This document shows positions 36,251 to 46,665 of a stretch of 64,000 nt of DNA, one piece after another. Made by a program: the position numbers and the translations under genes. The notes below the pieces were generated by a model. That model ran no database searches. It was not told the origin of the DNA and worked only from the letters and a program-made list of their open reading frames with translations. Source of the stretch: Gymnopus androsaceus JB14. Lineage: Eukaryota > Basidiomycota > Agaricomycetes > Agaricales > Omphalotaceae. The stretch spans positions 930,001 through 994,000 of the forward strand of contig ML769383.1 of NCBI GenBank assembly GCA_009733575.1. Direction: 5' to 3'. Each line of letters opens with the position of its first letter. The stretch's first letter is position 1.

Positions 36251-37868
36251 CTATTTAGCAGATGCGTCGCTCCTCCTCCAAATCTCCGCCAAAGGACCCG
36301 GATCCGGTCTCGGAACCGTTCCCTCTGGTACCTGCACCTGCTGCGTCGAGTCTTGAGCTGGAAGAGCAGACGACTCGTGTTCTGTTTCCGAGACCGCAGA
36401 ACTATACCGCTGGTGATGCAAAGGTAGCACCTCAGGTTCGCGTTTGATGCGAGGAGAGTAGGGTTCGTGACAAAACTCGGAAGCTAGGCTGGGATAGTAT
36501 TGACGATAGGAGAGGTAAGCCATTACTGTGCCGAGGATGGAGCCTACGAGGACATCTTGCCAGTGGTCTGAAGTAGAGATTAGTGAGACAAGGCGAACTG
36601 AAAAGAGTAAACTTGCGTCGATAATCCATAGTTCGCGAGATTGCCACAAGAGCGGCTGCTGAGAAGGGAGTAAGGAACAGCCAGACTTTGATCTACATAA
36701 AAGTATTTTGAGTAGGAGATTTCAGAGGATGACGAAGATAATTCTTACAATATGTGCTTTGTGGTCGAATAGATGGAGTTTACCGGCTGGATAAATACAT
36801 GCGTCAAGTCTATGGATGCTTTTGCGTGAATAGCTTTTACCTAGATAGAACGCCAGGAACCCAAGACCGGCAAAAGAAAGAGAACTGTGACCACTTGGGA
36901 AGCTACGAAAACCGTCCTTCAGTATCGACATGTCGGTCTGGGTGCATATAGCCGCCGTGCTAAGACCGAATGGAGGGTCAACATAACCAGAAGGAGGTTG
37001 GCAGCGATCGATAACGTCTAATAGGGCGTTAGAAGGAGCAACACTGGGAACCACATACGTACCAGGACGAGGTCGGCCAACAGTGAACTTGGTGAATTGG
37101 GTTATGACGCCGGTCATAGCGAGCGCAAGGAATACTGAGCATCAGAGATTAGTGAGATCAATGGAGAGTTGTAAATGATTAACGGACATCCAAGAGTCGC
37201 TAGAGATCGTGCCAAAGGTAAGTACACGGCAGTAATAGCAAGAGAAACGCGAACAATTGTGCAAGTCCCACCACGATCTAATCGATACGAAATTGATCAT
37301 GGGCTGAATCACGAGTGGCGCCACAAAGCAGATGAAGACTAGCGCCACAGTCTGCAGGAGGAGTTAGAATGTGCAAAAGACAGGCCACTTGTAAATGCTG
37401 ACCGGAACGCGTTCATGAACAGCGTAGCTGCAGGCAATTCAGAAGATGAGTGAATGCGCGTTGTAAGATGCACGTACGGATGTCGAAGCCTGCGAGATAG
37501 AGGAGTTAATTGAGACAATAGAAATCAATGAAATGCTCCTACGAGGTGTCCTTCACACTAAAGTCTCTCCAGAATCCATGGACAAACTTTTTTGCGCGTT
37601 AACGTCGCATGTATCGACTATAATGAAGAGACTATGTACCTGGTCCATAGAAAAGAAAACAACGCTGTATAAACTGATTAGAGATACAGTATCCTACACT
37701 CTGTTTATTGAAACATACCCCAAAAGAATTGTGATAATCCTGCAAGAAGTTGAATAGAGTAATACAAGATAGAAGATATGTTGCGTACCAATCTGGAGCG
37801 TATGAAAGCAGCAATTTTCTTCGTCTCAACGAACCGACTGGCTTGCGTTCTCGTCGAGGAGAGTACAT
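36251..37868 (-). CDS. DPP1: PAP2-family lipid phosphatase (diacylglycerol pyrophosphate phosphatase type)
   Basis: Membrane enzyme that removes phosphate from diacylglycerol pyrophosphate, phosphatidate and similar lipids. It starts at 37868 (MYSPRRERKPVGSLRRRKLL). Five small exons follow: 37719-37739 (21 nt), 37640-37664 (25 nt), 37543-37586 (44 nt), 37478-37489 (12 nt) and 37403-37427 (25 nt). Joined, they read DWIITILLGVVFFSMDQ, VHGFWRDFSVKDTS and LRHPYAVHERVP, matching family text exactly. Then come helix 2 (VFICFVAPLVIQPMINFVSI) and the three phosphatase motifs: KFTVGRPRP, FPSGHSSLSFAG and SRTMDYR|DHWQDVLVGS. The catalytic His and Arg residues are present. The tail is hydrophilic and ends WRRSDASAK. 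Six transmembrane helices are expected. Shares a short divergent promoter with the complex I gene at 37994. Confidence 0.92.
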
Positions 37869-37993
37869 GGTAGTTGAGGTGAAGCTGGCTTGCGTGGATT
37901 CCTCAGACCATATGGCACCCTATATAGCACACCCTATATGTCATTCCATTTCAAATTGGTTACTGAGCGCTTACTGGCGCTAAGCACTTTACA
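37869..37993. promoter_or_regulatory. 125-bp divergent promoter (DPP1 / NUZM)
   Basis: The two start codons are only 125 bp apart. TATATAG at 37921-37927 is the only TATA-like word and could serve the minus-strand gene (53 nt from its ATG). CCCTATATGTC/CCCTATATAGC makes a short tandem repeat at about 37918-37940. Confidence 0.5.
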
Positions 37994-38671
37994 ATGGCCA
38001 CCAAGAAGGCTGCAGAATCAACTCTATATCATCTCAGTCCGCAGGGTTTCTGGAAAAAATTTCGCAAGTCTTAAACAAACTCTACTCCTACTCATGCTGA
38101 TTGCTTTTATCCAGGCGATGCTGTTGTAGTAAATCCCGAAATTTCTAGTGGTCTGCCCTTGCAAGGCGTCCATCGCTTCCCTCCCCCAGCATCAAGACCT
38201 GAGAAATACGCAACTCCTGCCACGAAGGGTATTATCGCGTATTTACCATGTTATTCTCAGCTAAATTCCTGTTCTCAGCTTCGGATATCGCTCAGAACCC
38301 GTACTGGAAACGAGACGTTAGACGAGCTTACCCGCAACTTTCCGTAATAACCCAAACTGGGCTTTCTTCGTTGTTGATTGAGCACTCTACTCCTCAGGCG
38401 TGCGTGCTTTTTTAATTAGCGCTTGAGCCATTTCTTAATCTTTGCATCCAGCGTCGCAGCTCCAGCGGAAGGCTCCGAGGCCATTTCTACCACTCCAGAG
38501 CCCGTTGAACTCGCAGCAGCTATCTCCAAGATAACCGAGTCAACAAAAGTCTACTCAGAATCCAAGCTACCTCCGACATTGCCAATTGCATACCCGCGAT
38601 GGAGACCAGAAAAGACAGAGGACGTTCCTCGTCCTCAGCATGCTTACTTTCCTATGCATATGTACAAGTAG
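37994..38671 (+). CDS. NUZM: Fungal complex I accessory subunit, 21.3 kDa (NUZM-like)
   Basis: Accessory protein of mitochondrial NADH:ubiquinone oxidoreductase found in fungi. ATG 37994 gives MATKKAAESTLYHLSPQGFW and KKF, then a short intron. Next come DAVVVNPEISSGLPLQGVHR, FPPPASRPEKYATPATK, an intron, ASDIAQNPYWKRDVRRAYPQ and LSVITQTGLSSLLIEHSTPQ. The NPYWKRDVRRxYP motif is the mark of this family as I know it. After a last intron an Ala/Glu/Thr-rich part leads to ITESTKVYSESKLPPTLPIA and a polar end, HAYFPMHMYK, with TAG at 38669-38671. There is no transmembrane helix, as expected for a peripheral subunit. Assignment is from remembered family text. Confidence 0.75.
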
Positions 38672-38739
38672 TGTATGCAAACGGGTTTCTTTAGATGCCA
38701 ATAATACACATAAGTAATGTTCAACATATACATCCAGGC

Positions 38740-40302
38740 CTAGTCTCCTTCCGTCAATAGCCACTGAGCAAAGTCGTCCAGTCGTTTCTTCTCCGACTCA
38801 TCACCTCCGCCGTCATCTTCCAAATCCTCTCCTGCACCGCTACGTTGGAATCTCTGCTTCCCCGAGTATAATGAAGCTTCAACCCTGCGTCCATCGAAGA
38901 ATCTGCCGTTCATTCTCTGAAAAATGGTCAGTATCTAGCAATGCGACAGAGGTTGGCCACGTACAATAACACAAGCCTGCGCACTCAAAGGTTCCCGGAA
39001 CTTTACGGTCATTATGCCGTCCTTTTCTCTCTGTGAGAGCAAATGAGTTTGACTGAAGAGAGGAGTGTTCTTTTAAACTCACATCGTACAAAACTACATT
39101 CGTCACTTCGCCTAACGAGGTGCATTCATCTCTAACATCTTCCTTCAAATCGAGTAGTAGAGATGGTTCCCGCTGCAGACCATCAAGGGTGAACATGTGC
39201 TTGAGAACGACCACTCTGCTGTTCTTGTTGACAGCGTCAATATTATCTTCCTCGGGATCTATTGCGGGACCGAAACCATCTTCCTCGACCCATTCCTCCA
39301 GTCTCCTATGAAGTGATAAGTGACCAGATCGAAAGCGGAAACAAAACCAACGACAGCACTTTTGCATCTTCCCAAGTCTCTTCGAAACTTTCTTCTTATC
39401 CACTGTTTTCCGCGGCTGTTCCCCTCCAGCACCATTACTACTAGTCGTCTTGTGCGTAAAATCAGCTTTGGCAACATTCATCCTCGTCGTCGGATCACCC
39501 AACCGCAATTCGCTCTCGTCCAGGATATTAAGTGCCAGGGTTACCGAATCTTCCTTGAAATAGACCACCAAAGCCTCTCCGCTAAACGACCCATCATCCT
39601 TGGCATACATTTTCACCTTTGGATCACCATCATCATCTTCCTCGAGAACACCATACCTGGAGAAACACTGCACAAGCTCGTCCATTGTCGTGTCAGTTGG
39701 GAGGCTAGTCACATAGACCGCAGTATTTTTGGACTTGCGCTCCGCAGTAGGCTTATCCTTCTTGTTGTCCTGTTTACCTCGTTTTATAGAAGGGCCGGCT
39801 TCTGGAATGGCAGTGGCGGAGGTATAATCTTCTGGCTCTTTGCGCTTTTTGTTGACGCGTTTGAGAACGGGGGCAGCAGGCGTCTAGTTGAAGTAAAAAG
39901 CAAATGAACTCGAGTTTTTCTGCCAGCAATAAAGAGCTAAACTCACGGATTCGTCTACGCCAGCCACCGAGTACGCAGCTTGTTGTGCTTTCATCAAGTC
40001 TTCATCAATCTGTCGAAAATAACAGACTCGGTTTATGGCATTCTCGAATAACGGCCCATGAAAGGACGGACAAGAGGCACCCATAAGCCTTTGACGGCGT
40101 CGAATTCCATCTCAACATCATCCTCTTCGTATCGGTAAGTATTGCTTTCTTTGTTAAGATATATTCTGCAAGGGAAGGGATTATTATATTGGGGCATGAA
40201 ATGAGCGAACCAGTTTGGGCACCTTGGATCTGCTGAAAACGCTGCTGCTTGAACCGCAGCAGAAGAGCCAGCGGCTGCAGGAAGTGGAGGAGCGGAGGAC
40301 AT
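38740..40302 (-). CDS. CUS2: U2 snRNP-associated splicing factor, CUS2/HTATSF1 (Tat-SF1) family
   Basis: Nuclear RNA-binding protein that helps U2 snRNA and SF3b during prespliceosome assembly. It starts at 40302 (MSSAPPLPAAAGS; an ATG at 40317 adds five residues). An N-terminal block, YRYEEDDVEMEFDAVKGLWV, is the family's conserved lead. A Lys-rich nuclear signal follows (LKRVNKKRKEPE, KRGKQDNKKDK). RRM1 is TAVYVTSLPTDTTMDELVQC with RNP1-like GSFSGEALVVYFK. RRM2, of the U2AF-homology type, is SRVVVLKHMFTLDG, then LGEVTNVVLYD, REKDGIMTVKFREPLSAQAC and MNGRFFDGRRVEASLY. It ends in an acidic patch and QWLLTEGD at 38740. About eight exons. Typical length and order for the family. Confidence 0.93.
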
Positions 40303-40485
40303 GACGGTTTGAGTCAAGTGACACGCATCAAAGCCAATTGTCAGATTTCTAAATTCAAACGTTTGTCCAATTCTATACGCTTAAATACCGCTACGATGTA
40401 GTTCGACAAAGAAAAATGACGCTAAAGTAATCTACATAGGTATATTGTCCTAACATCCAAGCCCAGTTCTACAAAGACGTCGAAA

Positions 40486-42726
40486 TCACATCTTCGATCC
40501 CTTGAATTCTGCCAGGCGTAGAGGTTGATCTGGAAACATTCAACGTAAGGTTGGAGTAATGGAACAGAAAAAGAAAAAGACGAACAGGTCGACTGGTATA
40601 GATTGTCAGTAGGTGTGAGGCCAGCATGTGACCGGAGACCACTGGCATCGACCATCTCTGGTTTGATCTCCTTCAAATTTCTAGCTCCCAAGAGACGCAT
40701 GTTCATTTCTAGCTCATCCTACAAACCACGATGTCAGAACAGTCCTAATAAATGTCTAGAAACTTACACCGAGAATCTTGAACGCTTTCTCGACACCAGC
40801 TTCACCATAGCTGCAGAATGCGTAGAGGAATCCCTATTTTATGCAATATAGTTGTTAGAAATCAAGGCCAGAAGGTCACAAGCGAAGGAACGCACTCTTC
40901 CGACACCGACGGCTGTGGCACCAAGCGCCAACGCTTTGAGGACGTCTGAGCCTCGACGCACACCACCGTCTACAAAGACAGAGAATTTGGGGTTTGGCCA
41001 TGGACCCCGAGTTTTGAGAGCTGCTACAATGTCGATCAAGTTTTCCAAGCCGGAACGACTTGTGTCCAGTTGGCGACCACCATGATTGCTCAGAACGATA
41101 CCTTGGCATCCTGATTCGAGCGCAAGAATAGCGTCCTCAGGCGTCGAGACACCTTTCAGGATAATAGCCACTGTAAACGGCGACCAGTTAGAGGTTTAGT
41201 ACTACCAACAGCGGCGAACGTACTATTTGTGATGGTTTGGAACCACGGGATGTCGTCCCAACAAAGACTCGGGTCAATAAAAGACTGGACGAGAAATCAG
41301 AACATGAATTAGAGCAGTAGAAGAATCCATACGCTAATAGCTCTGGCCACACCCTCGTCCTTCTTCACACCAGACATGCCATCTTGGACTTTAGCGGTGC
41401 CGTCAGACCCTACAAATTTCATGCGCATATCCTTTTCTCTGCGTCCAAGCTGAGGTGCATCCACTGTAATGAACAATGCTTTGACACCTCGTTTTTCCGC
41501 ATTTTGGACGTATCGTTTTCGTAATTTCTCGGTCGCGGTTCACATATCTTGGATAAGATTTCAGATACTTTGATAACAGGGTGAGGCTATTACTGGACTC
41601 ACAGTTGCAGGAAAAGAGGCTGGTTTGGCTGGGCAGCATCTACTATTTCATCGAAGGAACACGATGCAAGGGTGGGGATCTAGGCAAATTTTGAGCGACG
41701 ATGGCTTTGGTAAATGAGGTTCCGCTCCTACCATTTGGATAACCCCGTGCTTTCCGGCTGCACGAGTGAGGTTGAGCTCTCCATCCGGGTGGCCAAGTTT
41801 TCCCAGAGCAGTGGCAGACTATAGCCAAGATGTAGATGTTAGTCATTTGCGCCAAGCAGGAGTAAAGGACACGTACTATGTAGACCGGGAGACTAGACCT
41901 CTGACCAAGAATCGTAGATGAATAATCTATCGTGGAGACGTTAACCAAAATGCGGGGCCTAAACCAGACTCTGTCGGAGGGAAGATTAAGTCAAGACTCA
42001 AGACGGATTAGAAGTAATAGTTACCTTTGAAAAGCCGCGCGATTCTCCCTTATCGTCTAGGGATGGGTTAAGTCTAGACTCATGGATTAAGGAGAAAGAA
42101 TTACTATTTCATCGTCTGAAGCTGAAGAGTAATACGCCCATGCTGTGGGAGGCAGTACGACTTTCGCGACGGCCTAACAATTGTTAAAACATGATCGCGT
42201 AAACCCAAGCCCAATTACTCACCTCAAAGTCATGTAAGTTCAGGATCTCATCGAGCGGTGGTCGGTTTTCTAGCAAGACTTGGCGTTGCTTTTCGGCCTC
42301 GGAAAGTACTTTGACGACTTTGGTAACAGTCGACGGATCCACAGGCCCAAGACTATTAGATCATTGAGCATTAGCCTTGCGGTCACTCGGATTTTTCAAA
42401 TCGGCTTACTGTTTGTCGGGCGTAAGGTTATCTTTTATGGTATTGGGTGGGTGAATGGGTTCATACGCTTCGCTGTGAAACCATTAGAAATCAACTTCAC
42501 CAACAAGAGGACGCGAACCGTACGTGGCGTCTTTTCCGGCATATTTGAGAATAATTTTGCTTCCTCCCGGATGTTCTAGTCGGTTAAACAGGTCAGATAT
42601 CGCGCAGGAAGGACCAGAAATGCACCCACCTGGTATGAACGAGGTTATGTCGTATACTTGACCATGAATAATGATCCAGCAGTTATCTTGTGAAGCATGT
42701 TCCGCTACTGTCTGTGCTGAAAGCAT
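40486..42726 (-). CDS. Flavocytochrome b2-type FMN 2-hydroxyacid dehydrogenase with cytochrome b5 domain
   Basis: Oxidises an L-2-hydroxy acid (L-lactate in yeast Cyb2) and passes electrons through heme to cytochrome c. The start at 42726, MLSAQTVAEHASQDNCWIII, leads straight into the cytochrome b5 domain: HGQVYDITSFIPG, EHPGGSKIILKYAGKDATY with the first heme His, and AYEPIHPPNTI with the second. The FMN barrel follows: LDEILNLHDFEAVAK, AWAYYSSASDDE, FRPRILVNVSTIDYSSTILG, LFLQLYVNRDREIT, ALFITVDAPQLGRREKDMR, MAIILKGVSTPEDA (catalytic Lys), GIVLSNHGGRQLD (catalytic His, Arg) and FVDGGVRRGSDVLKALALGA. It ends NLYQSTYQPLRLAEFKGSKM at 40486 after a small last intron. There is no mitochondrial presequence unless an upstream exon was missed. 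About 14 exons. Confidence 0.92.
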
Positions 42727-42741
42727 TTCTGTACTGTGTGA

Positions 42742-43038
42742 ATATTAGAGCACCTTGAAAGTTGGGAATGCATTTATACGAAGTTACTGGGCAGCCGCTG
42801 GTGGACATGGTATTCCGGAATCCGTGAGGAGGATAGACGGAGCGGTATCAAGTGCAAACCCATATTGAGCGGAGTTAACACGGTCGACTGGAAAAACATT
42901 CTCGGGGATCCGGATTGGTGGTTTAACGCCGACCTAGAGTTAAACGACATTGGAGACGCCGTTGTTTGGAGTGGCTTGGGAGTTCCTTTCCAGCAGCCCG
43001 TCCCGTCAAGCGGAACCGTGTACAACTGCAGAAATTAA
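42742..43038 (+). other. Coding-like open frame without start codon
   Basis: A 98-codon frame with no ATG reads LESWECIYTKLLGSRWWTWY, SGIREEDRRSG, GVNTVDWKNILGDPDWWFNA and DLELNDIGDAVVWSGLGV. Its Trp-rich, balanced composition looks protein-like, but neither flanking exons nor a family could be found. It overlaps the promoter of the FMN dehydrogenase on the other strand. Could be an exon relic. Confidence 0.25.
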
Positions 43039-43825
43039 TAGACATCTTTCAGTAATTTTTTTTTAGTGATATTGATAATACCAGCTCTGTGATCTGTGAT
43101 CAGCCAGCGATACATAACGTGTCCTTCCTTCATCCATGAAATGAATTTCGAGACACCAGAACAAGCGCCTGAAGAATAAGTGTTAAAAGTGAAGAGTATT
43201 AAAGGAGTCTCCTACGCGAGCACGTGGGAATATCTGGCCTCATCTTTGTCTCCCGTAGGCTGACTCGCAAGCAAGCTTGCTACATATAGCCTCATCTGGC
43301 CCTTTCACCCACATACTTATCTTAGTATCTATAATCTGTCCTCTATTTCCTCACGCAGTTATTAAGATGCTAGCTAGGATACTCTACGCCTTTGAGGTCA
43401 ACTACTACGACAGTATCCTGCATTAAAGCTATCGAGTCGTAAGCTAGATCTTTGCAATTGACTATTTCAAATATCTCATAGTGTTCTGTTAGCATTCGAT
43501 TTTGCAGCACTCAACCCTCTGTAGTAGCATAGCTCTTTCTCTTCCTATGCCGACACTGGTTATGGATATCAGGCTTCAGCGATAAACTTATTGCTAAGGC
43601 CACTTCTAGTTTCGGAAGAACGACCTGCAACATACATCATATTACATGCAAGAACCAGCTTGACTTCAAATCAGATGGTTTAGTAGCTTATTCTTGTTGG
43701 CGGAAGAGTTTATCATGAGAATGCTCGGTACTATAGAGCGAGTGACATCTGCATCTACCGAAGTTTTTCTTTCTTTCTCCTAATCCAGTAGGTTACGACT
43801 CACCATTAGATGCCGCACAAACCTA

Positions 43826-43857
43826 TTCACAGAAAGCTCGCTGGAGCTTTCTGTGAA
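43826..43857. repeat. Perfect 14-bp inverted repeat, 4-nt loop
   Basis: TTCACAGAAAGCTC (43826-43839) and GAGCTTTCTGTGAA (43844-43857) are exact reverse complements around GCTG. It would make a very stable hairpin, or it may be a palindromic protein-binding site. Confidence 0.75.
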
Positions 43858-44456
43858 TTCTTCTTCGCTAAATCCGTTAGCCCTTCTGTTTTCCTGTGCT
43901 CATCTCAAACACTTTCACCCTATCAGATTCTCTTAAATTTTAACTGGAGATTTCATCCCGGGCTTATCAGTTCGTATCTTTTTTCTCACATCTTGCCAGT
44001 TTATTCGTCGCTCTTTTTCTTAGTCTACCCGCTTGATTGCTACAATCCACTCCAAACGATGAGAACGTCCAAAATCGTTGTGGGACAAAAAGCTCTTCTA
44101 TGTCGTGTTGCATACGCTTGCATTCAGGACGTGAAGGATCCCCGGTTTGAATCTTGGGGTTCAAACGTTCAAAACCTGCTGCGCTCGAGTCAACACTTCT
44201 AGCGCTGGATTGAGCTTATGTCTGGATTAGGACTTATCGTAGTGTTGTTCTCTGAGTCCTCGTAGAATGCTATACGGATGGCTTCAGCATACCGGCTCTG
44301 ATATCGAAGCACAGAGATGAGTTCTAAACAGCTCCTCGGAAAATGGACAACTGTATGTGCTCTGTTTTGCGACTGACACGGAGTCAAAAGTTTTGAACAA
44401 TATCATCGAACTAGGTAATCTTCTTTATGCTACCTCGTTTCGTGTTTACGCTGCGC

Positions 44457-44529
44457 CTATAATGTACGTTTTCCAATAGGATGAACACAGTGGCGTAGGT
44501 GCCAACTATAATGCATGTTTTCTAATAGG
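44457..44529. repeat. Two 24-bp direct repeats, 49 bp apart
   Basis: CTATAATGTACGTTTTCCAA (44457-44480, ending TAGG) recurs as CTATAATGCATGTTTTCTAA (44506-44529, ending TAGG), with three mismatches. Role unknown. Confidence 0.5.
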
Positions 44530-45120
44530 GAAATCTGTTTCCACCAATAACCTCCCGTGCCAAGTCGATCCCGCCTCTCCTCTGGAGAGATCAAAATTGC
44601 AGTATCTGTGATATCACTAGCGACATTTTCTGTATAGAAAGTCAAATGGCTTTGCGGTCGTTATTCTTCGATCCGTTAGGCTAGGACGATCTCACCAATG
44701 ACAGCCTGCGGTCGGTCACTATTTTCATCCGCATCCATCAGCTTTGACTCCGAGAATTAATTCCACTCTATTCCCGCTCGTCGGCTTGATCTCTACTGTC
44801 CGTTATTCTAATTCTCACCTCAGGAAATGCACTAATCGGTCTCTGCAGCAGCGCGTTTCTTGGCGCTCACCGCGACAGGAACCCTTTTACTAGCTTTTAC
44901 TTCACTTGGGCTTTGCGAATCCTTTTCTGCATTGGCATGTAGCAAGAGAAAGGACCTTACATTTTCCCTTGTACCGGAAATGAGGCTGCTATTCGATGGC
45001 TCGCGCAAGGGGTAGGTCCGTGGTATTCGATCCCATGCGGCGCAATTTTTCAACTTTTGCGTCGTGTAATCTATCTATCTGTTTTTGCTTGCTTATAATT
45101 TCGTGAATGGGTCGGTAGAT

Positions 45121-45129
45121 TATAAAAGG
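45121..45129 (+). promoter_or_regulatory. TATA box of the lyase gene
   Basis: TATAAAAGG lies 91 nt upstream of ATG 45212, with a C-rich stretch (ACCACCCCCCACTCC) between, as seen in strongly regulated fungal promoters. Confidence 0.6.
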
Positions 45130-45211
45130 GCTCTGAATCTATGATATTTTATTACCACCCCCCACTCCGAGTCCTTCTATTCCTTACATTTCACTGACTC
45201 GCTTCTCTACT

Positions 45212-46665
45212 ATGGCTCCTGCTCTCGACTACCACACTGCTGTTGAAAAGGCACTCAGTGTCAGCTTGAGAGCTGATTTCACTGAACAAGCTGCAGCTCC
45301 GCAGGACCCCCCCAACTACTACAATGCAAGGCTCGACCCCAAGAACTACCTCGAAGGTCCGCTGTCTGCCAACCCTGCCACAAGGCTCCGGCAGATGCTT
45401 GCTCGTCCGGGTATTGTCACGGCTCCTGGAATCTGTGACGGGATTTCAGCTCGATGTGCACTTGAGGCCGGCTTCGAATGCTTATATCAAAGGTCAGATA
45501 CTTTGCTGTTGCTGCGCTTTCTTTTGATTAATCTTAATCTCATGTCTAGTGGTGCCGCCACTACCGCCTCGCGAATGGGACAGCCTGATCTAGCGATTGC
45601 CACTTTGAATGATTTTGTCGAGGTATGTTTGTTTAATATTGATCGTTGGCTTTGGCACTAAACTAACCACTCTCCTTCTAGGCTGGTCAAATGGTGTCCA
45701 GCTTGAATCCCAGCGTCCCGGTTATCGCTGACGCAGATACAGGGTAAATTCTTTCCAGAGAGCCTCGGTATAATTTCTCACCAAAAATAATCAGATTCGG
45801 AGGCACGGCAATGGTTGCTCGTACTGTTAGACAGTATGCTAGAGCAGGTATTGCTGCTATGCACATCGAAGACCAAGTTCAAACCAAACGCTGTGGTCAT
45901 TTGATGGGCAAACAAGTCGTCTCCAGGGAAGAATTCTTGACTCGCATCAGGGCCGCCGTTATTGCTCGAGATTCGATTCCAGGTGGCTCCGATTTTGTAA
46001 GAATTCACCTTCCGGCTTTTGTCAGGTTGCATCTGTATTAATGCTCTTTGCTTTACTAGGTCATCATTGGTAGAACCGACTCTGCCCAGGTTCTGGGTAT
46101 GGAGGAGGCTATAACTCGTTTAAAACTGGCCGCAGCTGCCGGTGCCGACGTTTGCTTCATCGAGGGAGTAAAGACCAAAGAGCTTCTTGAAAAAACTGTA
46201 AAAGAGCTAGCTCCGACTCCGGTATGCACAACTTCCGAAATATGGATTCCTTGCATTAATCAAACATCATACTAGGTCCTTGTCAATGTGATCTCTGGCG
46301 GACTAACCCCGTCGTTTACCTATTTTGAAGCAGAACAAATGGGTGCCAAAATTATCAGTGAGTTTTCATCTTCCATTCGAAACGCTTGCATATATTGAAT
46401 CATTTGAAAAGTCTTCTCCCTTGTTTCTTGTGTCGCAATGGTTCATGCACTACGGGATGCCATGCATTCACTCAAGAAAACTGGAACAGATTGGGTGTCT
46501 GCTAAGGGAATGGATCCGAAGTCATTTTTCGAAGTCATGGGTGAGGAGTTTTTTTTGCATCTTTTAACATGGAGCAGCTATTGAAACGAATATATTCCTG
46601 TAGGTTTGAATGAGATCGTGGAACTTGACACTAGAGCCGGTGGTTCTTCCTTTGCAGTTGTATAA
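45212..46665 (+). CDS. Isocitrate lyase/PEP mutase superfamily C-C lyase (oxaloacetate hydrolase / 2,3-dimethylmalate lyase-like)
   Basis: TIM-barrel lyase. Starts at ATG 45212 (MAPALDYHTAVEKALSV); the leader of about 50 residues is longer than in bacterial members. Core: RLRQMLARPGIVTAPGICDG, ISARCALEAGFECLYQ, SGAATTASRMGQPD, VPVIADADTGFGG (metal-binding Asp pair), IAAMHIEDQVQTKRCGHLMG (KRCGH catalytic loop) and DFVIIGRTDS. Then come LKLAAAAGADVCFIEGVKT, VLVNVISGGLTPSFTYFEAE, and a C-terminal helix, ALRDAMHSLKKTG. It ends GGSSFAVV with TAA at 46663-46665. About six introns. KRCGH instead of KKCGH(L) separates it from true isocitrate lyase, and it has the short fungal length. Members include oxaloacetate hydrolase, which makes oxalate. 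The TPSF serine could mark that activity, but I am not certain of the alignment. Confidence 0.82.

Larger units (their letters stand above)
43039..45120. other. Gene-poor region of about 2 kb
   Basis: No gene can be supported. The longest frame, 130 codons at 43810-44202 (+), has no family features and contains a perfect palindrome. Short frames on the minus strand at 44199-44387, 44457-44645 and 44832-45053 are also unassigned. Features noticed are the palindrome at 43826-43857 and a 24-bp direct repeat at 44457-44529. Confidence 0.5.

Noticed and set aside
44090..44170. Degenerate tRNA-like segment (CCCCGGTTTGAATC)
   Set aside because: The T-stem has a mismatch, the conserved C56 is T, and no plausible anticodon arm was found.
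43810..44202. 130-codon plus-strand ORF as a gene
   Set aside because: No family resemblance, it runs through a perfect palindrome, and it looks like a chance frame.
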